Source: Chitinivibrionales bacterium (GTDB taxonomy: Bacteria; Fibrobacterota; Chitinivibrionia; Chitinivibrionales; WJKA01). From it: a DNA stretch of 64,000 nucleotides. The stretch covers positions 18,016 through 82,015 of the forward strand of contig WJLZ01000200.1 in NCBI GenBank assembly GCA_014728215.1, written 5' to 3'. Positions 42,464 through 51,160 of this stretch are shown here, in pieces (positions within the stretch are counted from its first letter, which is position 1; each line of letters starts with the position of its first letter). The notes under the pieces are model-generated. The model made no database searches and was not told where the DNA came from. It saw nothing but the letters and a program-made list of their open reading frames with translations. Both the position numbers and the translations under genes were made by a program.

Positions 42464-44365
42464 TCACCCTTCATAGGAACAGTAGAGAGTACATATTTCT
42501 GCTTTGTATACTGTTGCGCCCACCGAGGGCTTCTGTTCGGTGACCGCACCACTCCCGTAGATATAAGGTACCAGTCCCCGCCGGTTGATTTCATTGATCG
42601 CATCACGGGCATTTTTACCCATGCAGTCGGGTACCCGTACCATTGACGGTGTTGCGGCATCATCGCTTTTAATCGAACCGTTTTTATTGTCTTCGAAAAT
42701 GATCAATGCATCGCTGATTTTCCCCGAATTGTCGAGGGAAGGCACGGGATATACTGCTGCAGTTACCGGGGTAGTACTGTGCGGTGCGGCGTTTTTCTTC
42801 TTTTTTTTCGATTTGGGCAGCATTTTTTCGGCATAATCGAGTTGTGGATGACTGATAATCTGGCTGATAATTTTCCGGAACACCGGAGCGGCAGCCAGGC
42901 CACCGCTTTCTCCCTCAGCGGGTTCATCGATAAGCACTGCACAGAGGATTTCCGGACGGTCTACCGGTGCAAATCCGATAAACGACGACCAATATTCCGA
43001 TGATGAGTAGGCGCCGGTCTCCTTGTCGAGTTTCTGGCTGGTGCCGGTTTTGCCGCCAATGGCCAGATTATCGATTTCTGCACGTGATCCGGTCCCCTTC
43101 TCGACCACATCCTGAAGGATAGTCCTGAGATTCGCTGCTGTTTTCTCGGAAATGACCCGCCGTACCGGATGATAATTGCTTTTCCAGACAACGGCGTTAT
43201 CGGGAGAAACAATTTTATCGACAATAGCCGGAGCAAAAAGGACCCCACCATTGGCAACACAGGAGAACGCAACCGCCATCTGCAGCAGGGTCACCGAGAT
43301 CTCCTGCCCGATAGCCATGGTCACCCGCGTCCTTCCCGACCATTTCTCCACCGGATGAACAATCCCTTTTTCTTCACCGGAAAGCTGCACGCCGGTATGG
43401 GAACCGAACCCGAAATCCTTTGCATACTTATACAACCCTTCATTACCCACATCATTGGCAATCCGGGCAAAACAGACATTACTCGAAAAACTGAGTGCTT
43501 CGGTAAAACTCAGCATGCCGAAAGCCCGGTGGTCCCGTATTGCCTGATCATATACTTTATAAACCCCATTACCACCATCCACACTATCATTGACATTTTT
43601 CACCTTTTCCTGGAGCGCGGCTGCGGCGGTTATTACTTTAAATGTCGAACCGGGCTCATAGTTATACTCAATGCACCTGTTTTTCCGCTGCGATGAACTG
43701 AAACTCAGGGGAATATTGGGATTGAATGTCGGTTCATTGGCCATGGCCAGGATTTTTCCGGTATGGGGTTCCATGACAACACACATTCCTCCACGGGCAT
43801 TGAGTTCTGCAACCCGCTGCTTGAGTGCATGTTCGGCGATTCCCTGGATATCGGCATCGATTGTCAGAATAACATCACAACCATCAACCGGTGGTTTCTG
43901 CGGAAGTCCGATTCTTTTATACCGGTTGTTCCGTCCGTCTCTCCGAAGAATGGCCCATCCATTTTCACCTTTGAGATATTTTTCAAAGGCGAATTCGATG
44001 CCGCTCAATCCGTAACCGTCCCTGCCGATATAGCCGATTACCGGTCCGGCGAGTTCACCGAAGGGGTAGACCCGTTTCACTGTGTGATATTTCTGCTTTT
44101 CCCCGCTTTCTTCGAGATTCACAAACACACCGAGAGGTGCGCGGAATTTGCTTTCCATGCTTTTTGCCAAAACCCGACCGTTGCAATCACGTACCGCCCC
44201 CCGGTTTGCCGCAATGACCATCCGCTGCTGCGCCTGATCTTTGCTTCGTTCGGCAAAATCTCGTCCCTTTATAATTTGTATATAAAAAAGACGGGCAACC
44301 AGCACGCCGAATAGCGAAACGATCACCAGTGAAACAACGATCAATCGTCCGAGACGAATTCTCAT
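42464..44365 (-). CDS. ftsI: Septal transpeptidase FtsI (class B PBP) with C-terminal PASTA domain
   Basis: This 633-residue protein has a short cytoplasmic start, one transmembrane helix (about 8-30), the PBP dimer domain (ANRGAVRDCNGRVLAKS), and the transpeptidase domain with all three motifs: SxxK in PGSTFKV (Ser240), SSN (294-296) and KTGT (439-442). It crosslinks septal peptidoglycan with FtsW. Beyond the catalytic domain is a lysine run (KSKKKKKN, near 517), a low-complexity linker and a PASTA domain (about 570-633, VRVPDCMGKNARDAINEINRRGL), as in SpoVD and PBP2x but not in E. coli FtsI. It directly follows ftsL with no gap. Confidence 0.95.
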   Translation of the reverse strand: MRIRLGRLIVVSLVIVSLFGVLVARLFYIQIIKGRDFAERSKDQAQQRMVIAANRGAVRDCNGRVLAKSMESKFRAPLGVFVNLEESGEKQKYHTVKRVYPFGELAGPVIGYIGRDGYGLSGIEFAFEKYLKGENGWAILRRDGRNNRYKRIGLPQKPPVDGCDVILTIDADIQGIAEHALKQRVAELNARGGMCVVMEPHTGKILAMANEPTFNPNIPLSFSSSQRKNRCIEYNYEPGSTFKVITAAAALQEKVKNVNDSVDGGNGVYKVYDQAIRDHRAFGMLSFTEALSFSSNVCFARIANDVGNEGLYKYAKDFGFGSHTGVQLSGEEKGIVHPVEKWSGRTRVTMAIGQEISVTLLQMAVAFSCVANGGVLFAPAIVDKIVSPDNAVVWKSNYHPVRRVISEKTAANLRTILQDVVEKGTGSRAEIDNLAIGGKTGTSQKLDKETGAYSSSEYWSSFIGFAPVDRPEILCAVLIDEPAEGESGGLAAAPVFRKIISQIISHPQLDYAEKMLPKSKKKKKNAAPHSTTPVTAAVYPVPSLDNSGKISDALIIFEDNKNGSIKSDDAATPSMVRVPDCMGKNARDAINEINRRGLVPYIYGSGAVTEQKPSVGATVYKAEICTLYCSYEG

Positions 44366-44764
44366 TTATCCTTTATCCTGTGACAAAGATTTTCTGATCA
44401 ACGCAAAAAATTCCCATCCTCCCATAAAACTCTTTTTAGGAGGGGTCCCTTCGGGCTCGATAATGGTAATCCTGTTTGATGGCGGATAGTGAAGGTCGAG
44501 ATGGTTGACCGCGATCTTCTCGATCCGCTCGGACTGAACCAGATTTTCGCAGGTGAGCCGGAGACGTTCGGTTTCCTGTTTGAGGACAACCAGGCTGTCG
44601 GCATAGACCTTTGATTTCATGGAAGCTTCGGTGATATACACCTGTTTCCATACAATAAAGAGGGGCAACAGCACGCTTGCAGCGACAAGGGTGATTGCGG
44701 CCAGGACATGCCTGAATCTGATGACTACTTCCTTTTTCTGTGTGTTTTGCTGTTTTTTCTTCAT
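44366..44764 (-). CDS. ftsL: Cell division protein FtsL
   Basis: Though the frame opens at 44812, the ATG at 44764 has AGGAA upstream and lies one base past the rsmH stop, so translation probably starts MKKKQQNTQKKE (132 residues). It is a small bitopic protein: basic cytoplasmic start, one transmembrane helix (AAITLVAASVLLPLFIVW) and an extracytoplasmic coiled coil with leucine-type heptads (YADSLVVLKQETERLRLTCENLV) and then HLDLHYPPSNRI. This size, layout and position between rsmH and ftsI identify FtsL, which with FtsB and FtsQ activates FtsW-FtsI. No FtsB gene is seen in the window. Confidence 0.88.
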   Translation of the reverse strand: MKKKQQNTQKKEVVIRFRHVLAAITLVAASVLLPLFIVWKQVYITEASMKSKVYADSLVVLKQETERLRLTCENLVQSERIEKIAVNHLDLHYPPSNRITIIEPEGTPPKKSFMGGWEFFALIRKSLSQDKG

Positions 44765-44765
44765 A

Positions 44766-45704
44766 TCAATTTCCTGTTCTTGTTGCAGCTCTGAGTCGGG
44801 CCGGACGCGCACTGGGATTTGCAGCGATCTCCTGCTCGGAAGCTTTGATTGCCTTTCGATTTACTCGTTTAAATTTCGGCGTATTGCCGCAGGTACACAT
44901 AATTGCACCCGGCGGACAGGTGCAGGACTTTTCCATATCACGCATAAAATTCTTAACAATCCTGTCCTCAAGAGAATGGTAGGCCATCACCACAAGCCGT
45001 CCATCCTTATTGAGGTATTTGACCGATTTCCCCAAACAGGTTTTCAGTTCCCTGAGTTCATCATTGACCGCAATTCTGAGTGCCTGATAGAGCTTGGCGA
45101 GCATTTTGATTTTCAGGCGCGGGCCATATTCACGATGGAGGCATTCTTTCAGGTCATCGGTGGTATGCAATGTATTTTTATTGGTATAATGAGCAATTGT
45201 ACGGGCCATGCGCTGCGGATTCTGAATTTCTCCGTACTCACCGAAAATACGGGTCAGTTCGGCGGAATCGGAATTGTTGAGGATATCCGCTGCAGTAAGG
45301 GGATTAGTGGGATCCATGCGCATGTCGAGAGGGGCGTTTTTCATATAGCTGAACCCCCGCTGCTCCTCGGTAATATGATGTTGCGAGAGTCCGAGATCCA
45401 GCAGCATGCCGTCGAGAAAGGAGATGTGATGCTTGTGAAGGACCCGGTCGAATTGGGAAAACCGTTCCTGTTCGATGATGACTGTGGGTGCGTAATCGTG
45501 AAACCGTTCCCGGTTCCATGCCACGGCGTCGGGATCACGGTCGATCCCCACTGCAACGCCGGTGCTGTCGAGCCCGTTAAGCAGTGAAAGAAAATGCCCT
45601 CCCCCGCCGAGGGTGCAATCGAGATAAATACCGTTGGGTTTGATTGCAAGTGCATCAGTGGTTTCTTTCAGAAGAACAGGGATATGGTAGCGTTGAGTGT
45701 TCAT
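44766..45704 (-). CDS. rsmH: 16S rRNA m4C1402 methyltransferase RsmH
   Basis: This 312-residue SAM-dependent methyltransferase modifies N4 of C1402 in the ribosomal P site. Signatures: HIPVLLKETTDALAIKPNGIYLDCTLGGGGHFLSLL near the start (SAM motif), GIDRDPDAVAWNRERF, DGMLLDLGLSQHHITEEQRGFSYMKNAPLDMRMD near 95-128, and LVVMAYHSLEDRIVKNFMR with a C-terminal NRKAIKASEQEIAANPSARPARLRAATR, all typical of the former MraW. It overlaps mraZ by 4 nt and its stop nearly touches the ftsL start. Confidence 0.97.
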   Translation of the reverse strand: MNTQRYHIPVLLKETTDALAIKPNGIYLDCTLGGGGHFLSLLNGLDSTGVAVGIDRDPDAVAWNRERFHDYAPTVIIEQERFSQFDRVLHKHHISFLDGMLLDLGLSQHHITEEQRGFSYMKNAPLDMRMDPTNPLTAADILNNSDSAELTRIFGEYGEIQNPQRMARTIAHYTNKNTLHTTDDLKECLHREYGPRLKIKMLAKLYQALRIAVNDELRELKTCLGKSVKYLNKDGRLVVMAYHSLEDRIVKNFMRDMEKSCTCPPGAIMCTCGNTPKFKRVNRKAIKASEQEIAANPSARPARLRAATRTGN

Positions 45705-46153
45705 CGCGCCACCAATCCGGCTTCGACCGATTTGAAATACGTTTCATCGTAGTCCTGCATATTCAAGAAGTAGGATTCGTAGGCTTCTTTGGCCCACATT
45801 TCGATATATCCCATATGGCCGACAAGGATAATTTCTTTGGCGATGCCGGCGAGTTTTATCTGATTGGGAGCAATAAGGATTCTCCCCTGCTTATCGAGAG
45901 TGGAATCGGCCGCTGTATCATAGAGAAATCGCTTGAATCGGAGGGTATCGTGGGTTTCTGGCCTGGAGGCGAGTTCATCCTCGTATTTCTCCCAGGCATC
46001 AAGTGGGTATGCACGGAGGCATTTGTTTGGAGTGAGGCATATTACAAACGTCTCCTGGGCTTCGGGATTAAGCACGCGGCGAAACTTGGCGGGCATGCTC
46101 ACCCTTCCTTTGGCGTCGATGGAATACTCGAATTTTCCTCTGAATCTCGACAT
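45701..46153 (-). CDS. mraZ: Transcriptional regulator MraZ
   Basis: The frame opens at a GTG (46210), but the family start is the ATG at 46153, giving MSRFRGKFEYSIDAKGRVSMPAKFRRVL and 150 residues. Two SpoVT/AbrB-type DNA-binding halves are visible, each with the conserved D-x-K/Q-GR motif (SIDAKGRVSMPAKFR and TLDKQGRILIAPNQIK). MraZ forms a ring and binds GTGGG repeats ahead of its own gene to repress the dcw operon; such repeats lie at 46171-46210, in the segment that the longer reading would translate. This supports the ATG start. It overlaps rsmH by 4 nt. Confidence 0.95.
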   Translation of the reverse strand: MSRFRGKFEYSIDAKGRVSMPAKFRRVLNPEAQETFVICLTPNKCLRAYPLDAWEKYEDELASRPETHDTLRFKRFLYDTAADSTLDKQGRILIAPNQIKLAGIAKEIILVGHMGYIEMWAKEAYESYFLNMQDYDETYFKSVEAGLVAR

Positions 46154-46170
46154 GATCAATTCCGGCCTAG

Positions 46171-46210
46171 AATTTCCCACTTTAACCCACTTCTTGCTAC
46201 TATTAACCAC
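46171..46210 (-). promoter_or_regulatory. MraZ operator: four 10-bp phased repeats
   Basis: On the reverse strand this 40-nt stretch is four consecutive decamers. The two nearest mraZ are GTGGGTTAAA (46190-46181) and GTGGGAAATT (46180-46171); the two before them start GTAGC (46200) and GTGGT (46210). GTGGG or TGGGN repeats at 10-nt spacing are the known MraZ binding site. The array lies between the predicted -10 box and the mraZ ATG, so MraZ bound there should block initiation of the dcw operon. Confidence 0.85.
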
Positions 46211-46241
46211 TATAATACAAAAAAGGCCCTGTTCAAGTCAA
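46209..46241 (-). promoter_or_regulatory. Predicted dcw operon promoter
   Basis: Two overlapping sigma-70-like pairs are readable on the reverse strand: TTGACT (46241-46236) with TATTAT (46217-46212) at 18 nt, or TTGAAC (46236-46231) with TATAGT (46214-46209) at 16 nt. Either would start transcription within the MraZ operator. No competing promoter is seen inside the cluster. Confidence 0.65.
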
Positions 46242-46738
46242 ATACTTTTTTCATTTTAACCCCGCCACCTGCCGAGAAGGGGATATGGGGCATTAAAAGC
46301 AGCCCAAATACACCACATACTGTGTTTTCCTTTGTAAATTAGCACAAGATTTTGCGTTTACAGAAATCTTCCTGTCAATTTTTCATACCCGGATATGTGA
46401 CATTCACCATGAAATTCCCAACGTTCATAGAAGGTAAGCTTTTGATTTTAAAATGATATAGAATGGTTATAATGCATTGCGTGAAGGTGATGGAGGTAAG
46501 GGAAATTAAGGGCAAAGTAGGGAAAGCAAGGGACGTGAAATTCAGGAAGGAGGGAGAGGGCCGGGGTGGTTTCGGAAAATGGTGAGGGACTGCTCCCCGT
46601 TTTTTTTAGAAACAGATATCCGATTCTTTTATCTTTGCAAAAATATGTTTGTTTTTAGAAGAGGGAATGATGTTTATTATTAAAAAAGAAAAATAGAAAG
46701 AATTTTATAAATATATACCTTCTTCATCAGGAGGAAAT
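46242..46738. other. Intergenic spacer between dcw promoter and AT-rich genes
   Basis: About 500 nt without a supported gene. It includes a purine-rich + strand stretch around 46490-46590 (many GGGA/AAGG words) and AT-rich sequence after 46600. A strong AGGAGG at its right end belongs to the next gene. No promoter motif could be fixed. Confidence 0.4.
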
Positions 46739-47917
46739 TTGAGAAATGTCTGTTATTTAATTTTGTTTGCAGCAACCATCATTTTCGCCGAAAATGATTC
46801 ATTATTGAATCTTGATACCCCTGCTCCTCTTACACTGATACAAAACGGAAGACACAAGATTTATCAATTATTAGAAAATGGTGAAATTAAACAAATACAG
46901 AAACTGCATACTCAAATGTATCGTCAGATTGACACCTCCTTATACAATATTTTTACACCTTATGAAATTATCTCTTTTGATCTGCTTTTTGGCAGATTTT
47001 TTTATGTATCGAATCTTGATATGATGGATACAATTACCAAAGCATATTATAACAAGGCTCCGGCACCGAATGATGCGCTTTTGAATAATATGCAACATTT
47101 ATTGAAAAAGAATAAATTAACAATTGAACAAAACATGGAAAAATTAAATGAAAAGAAATTCGATTTCTGTAATATCTTTTTACATTGGCTCATATCAGAT
47201 GCCAGAGATACATTAGACCAGAATACTCTTAACTATGAAGCTGATAGATATTTGGAAAAGCATCCCGAAGGCGAATACGCTGATTTTGTTCGATTGAAGA
47301 TCCGGTATGTTTACAGGCCCTCAAACTGGGGTTTTGGTCTATCATTTTTCTCTGGCCTTGGCCTTTTCTCTGGGGGATTAGAAGATATATACAGCAACGC
47401 AGTCTTATTAGGACATTCTTTCGATTTCTTCTATAAAAAATTTGGTTTTGTGTTTTATAATCAATTTCAAGCTGCCACTAAATTGAAAGATTCCATTATT
47501 GTTGAAAATGATATTTGGCCTCAGGGAGTTAAATTATTTCAGTTCAGTCCTGCCATCCATTTTGGATATCTTGTGCTGACAAAGAGAGTGTACATATTTC
47601 CATATATCGGCATTGCAAGTCATTCTGCCAGTATTGCTGATGCGGACACATCGAAGTATAAATCCGACGCTGAAATCCCAATGCATTCAAGTCCGGTTTT
47701 AGGGGTTACTTTTGATTGGAAACTTGCGCCTACCCGGGGAGTATTAGTAAAATCCTATGAATCCGGTTCCTGGACTATCAGAACAGATTTATCTGTAATG
47801 AATACTCGCCATAACAGATATGATAATAAATTCAGCGGATATTTAGTTATGGTGAAAATTGGAATTGGCGGCATAGCCTGGCCAATTAAAAGGGATGGAC
47901 TGCCGAAAAAGAAATGA
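46739..47917 (+). CDS. Exported protein of unknown function, probable C-terminal beta-barrel
   Basis: This 392-residue protein starts at TTG with AGGAGG 4 nt upstream. A signal peptide (MRNVCYLILFAATIIFAEN) is followed by a helical region to about residue 190 (LLENGEIKQIQKLHTQMYRQI, with TPR-like spacing), then a second half with alternating hydrophobic and polar residues and many aromatic/glycine turns (WGFGLSFFSGLGLFSGG, FGFVFYNQFQAATKL, MVKIGIGGIAWPI) that resembles an outer-membrane barrel. No family is recognised. Codon use is markedly AT-rich compared with neighbouring genes, suggesting acquisition from elsewhere. It lies alone, just right of the dcw promoter and pointing away from it. 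Confidence 0.6.
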   Translation: MRNVCYLILFAATIIFAENDSLLNLDTPAPLTLIQNGRHKIYQLLENGEIKQIQKLHTQMYRQIDTSLYNIFTPYEIISFDLLFGRFFYVSNLDMMDTITKAYYNKAPAPNDALLNNMQHLLKKNKLTIEQNMEKLNEKKFDFCNIFLHWLISDARDTLDQNTLNYEADRYLEKHPEGEYADFVRLKIRYVYRPSNWGFGLSFFSGLGLFSGGLEDIYSNAVLLGHSFDFFYKKFGFVFYNQFQAATKLKDSIIVENDIWPQGVKLFQFSPAIHFGYLVLTKRVYIFPYIGIASHSASIADADTSKYKSDAEIPMHSSPVLGVTFDWKLAPTRGVLVKSYESGSWTIRTDLSVMNTRHNRYDNKFSGYLVMVKIGIGGIAWPIKRDGLPKKK

Positions 47918-47987
47918 GGGGGAGCTTTAGATTTGCCGGCCGGCGACGGGCTTACTCCCACCGAAAAATCATTAGCAAGCCTGGACT

Positions 47988-48510
47988 ATGATAAAATCAT
48001 TGACTCCCGAACGTGCAACTCTCGGTCTTCATTATTGTGATACGGACAGCCTCTACAAATATAATATTCATACACCTCACGACGGAATGTATGTAATGAG
48101 TGTTATGGAAGAATCGAATGCCAGGTTTAGTCACGTGGAAGATACGACCGAGCAATTGGCTTGTCTTGATTCCGCTCTGTCTCGCGACAGCACTAACTAT
48201 CACGCTATTAGACATAAAAGCTATATTCTACTCACTCAAAAAAAAATATGAAGAAACAACCTCACTGGCTTCCGAATTCATCCGCATGTATCCGGACAGT
48301 ATATTGCCATACTACCAGCGCGGCGTAACATACTACAATAATAAGAAGTTTATTCTTGCCGAAGCTGATTTTAATACCGCGATTGAAAAGGATAGTGATT
48401 ACATTTATGCCTATAAAATGCGGGCTAAACTTTACAAAAAAGTGGGCAAAAAAAGAAAGGCAAAGAAGGACCTTAAAATGGTCAAAAAGCTGGAAGAAAA
48501 ACTTCACTAG
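47988..48510 (+). pseudogene. TPR protein gene broken by a frameshift at an A9 run
   Basis: Two overlapping frames together make one TPR-type protein. The first (47988-48251) ends ...DSALSRDSTNYHAIRHKSYILLTQKK and a stop; the second frame carries on after the run with YEETTSLASEFIRMYPDSILPYYQRGVTYYNNKKFILAEADFNTAIEKDSDYIYAYKMRAKLYKKV, a clear tetratricopeptide pair. The change falls in nine consecutive A (48238-48246); eight A would join the frames as TQKKYEETTS, a protein of about 173 residues. The start lacks a Shine-Dalgarno, so the 5' end may be decayed too. Possible explanations are decay, a sequencing error in the homopolymer, slippage that restores full-length product, or phase variation. 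Confidence 0.7.
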
Positions 48511-48544
48511 CCCCTTTAGACAAAAGTGTTATTCCCATCTGGGG

Positions 48545-49108
48545 GTGCTATGTGAAAAAAAATCCTGCCGATTATTGCTGATCATTCTTGCAGGTTTCAT
48601 TCTGCGCTCCCATGCCGGACCCCAAGTGATATCATCATCGTTGGATTTTGAAGGCAGTGGCTATTCATTTTCTTTTGCAGTCAAATCTTCTCTGTCCGCC
48701 GAAAGCATCTATTCGATACTGCTCGATCCGGCCGTTCTGAAAAGATTCAATGCCTATGCAGATACGATCGACATAACAGTGCTCGACTCGAGTACATCTC
48801 TGGTACGAACCGTTTTCCAGGTATGGGGATATCGTGGAGAGTCGGTTTATAAAAGAATCATCTATCCTGATGAGAGGCGCATTGCCATGCTGCTCGAATC
48901 ATTCAATCACAACTGGGACATGGCACCCGGCCCGGTGAAAGCCCGCGCCGATTATCACCTAGACAGCGAAAATTCCCATGCAATCCTCGGATACAGCCAA
49001 AAGGTCAGGCTTAAAAACAAACCGAATGCATTACTCCGCTGGATTATCAGCATGCAGTTGAACCGTTTCAAGGAGACTGTCGTTGCGGTACTCGAAGAGA
49101 TAGAATAG
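48545..49108 (+). CDS. Exported START/SRPBCC-like protein
   Basis: The frame is open from 48356, but that part overlaps the TPR frame; a GTG at 48545 leads into a signal peptide (KKSCRLLLIILAGFILRSHAG), giving 187 residues. The mature part (SFAVKSSLSAESIYSILLDPAVLKRFNAYADTIDITVLDSSTSLVRTVF, then KARADYHLD and a C-terminal helix LLRWIISMQLNRFKETVVAVLEEIE) has the length and the strand-then-long-C-terminal-helix layout of SRPBCC/START-like proteins that hold hydrophobic ligands. The ligand is unknown. The start is uncertain because no good ribosome binding site was found. Confidence 0.6.
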   Translation: MLCEKKSCRLLLIILAGFILRSHAGPQVISSSLDFEGSGYSFSFAVKSSLSAESIYSILLDPAVLKRFNAYADTIDITVLDSSTSLVRTVFQVWGYRGESVYKRIIYPDERRIAMLLESFNHNWDMAPGPVKARADYHLDSENSHAILGYSQKVRLKNKPNALLRWIISMQLNRFKETVVAVLEEIE

Positions 49109-49420
49109 ACAATTCGTCTGACAAATAAAGTGCACGTATTTACAAATATTTTATTATGGATTTTATTGTTCAATGCCGTAAAGTGGGTGTGAAGGATTTC
49201 TTGGCGGGTATTAAAGTCTGGTGCGTGACGGTTATTTCTTCTGCCGTGCGGGTATTACGATCGGATCGGTCCTCGCTGAGGAAGTATTTCCGTCTGTCCG
49301 AACCTGAGGGGTAATTGGGTATTCATGTATTATGTATTATTTTATAAACAGTCATGAAGGCGACTGTACTGCGAATTGTTCGTTGATTATATTCTAGATT
49401 CAGAGGAACCCCTTCAAATC
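49109..49420. other. Intergenic spacer
   Basis: This 312-nt gap holds no supported gene. A 52-codon frame (49156-49314) has no ribosome binding site and no family-like sequence. No hairpin with a T run was seen after the START-like gene. Confidence 0.35.
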
Positions 49421-50815
49421 ATGTCTTCCGACAAACCTATAAAATCCGATGATATTCTGGCCGGTTTCGATTCGGCCACCACGATGCTGGATTCTTTGAA
49501 GCACAGCCTTCTTGAGCGGCCGTTCAAGGGGATCCCTCCTCTCCGGTATGTCCCCTTGAGTATCATGCGTTCCATCAATTCGCTTCCCAAAGATTTCCGT
49601 CAGTGGGTATACCGTGAAGCCGGTGCTCAAGATGCACTGCGGAGAAAGCATCTGAAAGATATCGATATGGACCGTATGGCGCAGGATATTGTTGATAGTT
49701 ATCCGGACCGGAAATATCCTGCTGTAGCGATCGGTTCTGCAAATGGGGCACTGATCCATTTATGCTCGGCGCTCGGGATTCCCTGGCTTCCGCAAACGCT
49801 TCTGGTGACGGCAAAGCGGTCGGTGCACCCCGACGACATTCTGGGTGATATTAAATGGGGCAAAAAAGCGGTACCGGATTTTTTGAATGCCAACCCTTCG
49901 GTGGTGGTCCACCAGATGCACGATCCGGTGCAGGACCGACTGATGGTAACCAAGGTTGCCTATCTCCGGGTAAAATATCTCACGCTTCCGCCGGCATATC
50001 GTGAGTTTGTCGAAAATAAACTCGCCCCCGGCGCGCCCATTATCGTTTCGGATTGCTCCTTTCGCTGGCCGGTAAAAACAATAAGCGACCGTCATTATTT
50101 CCAGACCGGCGGTTATGGAACGACGTCACCCGAAGAATATATTCAGGGAAGCGACCGGGTTAAAGAATTCCTTCAAAAGCAGGGCATGTCTGCTGAGAAG
50201 TGGCAAACTGGCCCTGTCGATTCGTATCAACCTGAAGCCGAATGGGGATTCGTTGAGTCGATGTATGATGATATCGAAAAGACCGGCAGGCCGGTGTGGC
50301 GGGTATCCTATGAATCACCCGAAGATCTGAGTCCCTTTGCAGCCGACTGTTATCATCACTGGTATCTGAAGCGGGACCACAAGCCCGAAACGCTGCTGGT
50401 TGACTGTTTTGCAATTATGGATCCCTGGTCGACCATGCAGGCCCATGCGATCCCCTACTGGCTGGTATTCAATACATCGGTATCCGCACAGGCGCTTCAT
50501 TCATTCTGCCGGGATCGCACTTTCAAACGGGCCAGGGTTATTCTGATGGCCAATGGTATCACCGGTATCGGTGCGGTATCACTTGACCAGTGGCACGAAA
50601 GCCTCAAACAAGCCGCAGAAGATATCGGTTTTGTCGGAATCGATAAGGATTCCTATCCCAATGATCCGGCATCCTTCGGCTCTTTCGGCAAAGCGCTGCG
50701 CAAAGAGCTGGAACCGCTGAAAACTCCACCACGTCCGCTGCAATTATGCGAAATTGCCGACTTTATAGGTGAAAACAGGAATAATTATTCATGCAAATGG
50801 AATTTACCGGGTTGA
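49421..50815 (+). CDS. Conserved-looking protein of unknown function (465 residues)
   Basis: The frame opens at 49376 with a TTG; the ATG at 49421 (MSSDKPIKSDDILAGFDSA) is the more likely start. The protein is soluble, without signal peptide or membrane helix, and rich in aromatic residues and proline. Visible points: LRYVPLSIMRSINSLPKDFRQWVYREAGAQDALRRK near residue 50-90, KYPAVAIGSANGALIHLCSALGIPWLPQTLLV near 115-145 (GSANGA recalls a nucleophile elbow, but no catalytic triad can be argued), WRVSYESPEDLSPFAADCYHHWYLKRDHKP near 290 and IMDPWSTMQAHAIPYWLVFNTS near 335. The family is not recognised. GC content and codon use are normal for the window, unlike the AT-rich genes at its left. Confidence 0.65.
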   Translation: MSSDKPIKSDDILAGFDSATTMLDSLKHSLLERPFKGIPPLRYVPLSIMRSINSLPKDFRQWVYREAGAQDALRRKHLKDIDMDRMAQDIVDSYPDRKYPAVAIGSANGALIHLCSALGIPWLPQTLLVTAKRSVHPDDILGDIKWGKKAVPDFLNANPSVVVHQMHDPVQDRLMVTKVAYLRVKYLTLPPAYREFVENKLAPGAPIIVSDCSFRWPVKTISDRHYFQTGGYGTTSPEEYIQGSDRVKEFLQKQGMSAEKWQTGPVDSYQPEAEWGFVESMYDDIEKTGRPVWRVSYESPEDLSPFAADCYHHWYLKRDHKPETLLVDCFAIMDPWSTMQAHAIPYWLVFNTSVSAQALHSFCRDRTFKRARVILMANGITGIGAVSLDQWHESLKQAAEDIGFVGIDKDSYPNDPASFGSFGKALRKELEPLKTPPRPLQLCEIADFIGENRNNYSCKWNLPG

Positions 50816-51160
50816 ACAGCCAGGGAATATCATCTCCTTCCTCCTTTTAACATAGGCAATTCCTGAAACATTACTTTGCGTTGTATAATTTGTCAGAAAC
50901 GGAAAGTTTTCTTGTCACTTTCAGGAATCCCCCCCCACCTTCCCCACCTGTACAACACCACAAACAGCCATTTTCTTAAGTTCCCCTTCATAAACAACAC
51001 ATTTCCACTGCTGGCATACATCTTGCAATAAAAAACATCCCTTTAATCGAACGTGCATATGCTTTCCCTTTTCACCAAGAGCGGAAAGGAGCGGTATGCA
51101 TTTTCAATTAATACAATTTGACAATATGAAATTTGTGTCGTCATAGCAAAGGAGGTATGT
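50816..51160. other. Gap before the OmpA lipoprotein gene
   Basis: No gene is supported in these 345 nt. There is a run of C at about 50929-50936 and an AT-rich stretch before 51160. TTGACA at 51118-51123 looks like a -35 box, but the matching -10 position is weak and falls next to the ribosome binding site of the following gene, so the promoter was not assigned. Confidence 0.35.

Noticed and set aside
44619..45587. 322-codon forward frame
   Set aside because: Antisense to ftsL and rsmH, both of which are certain genes.
49156..49314. 52-codon forward frame in the spacer
   Set aside because: No ribosome binding site, no recognisable features and composition like noncoding sequence.
51118..51146. 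TTGACA as promoter of the OmpA lipoprotein gene
   Set aside because: The -10 position at 17 nt is a poor match and lies against the ribosome binding site, leaving almost no leader.
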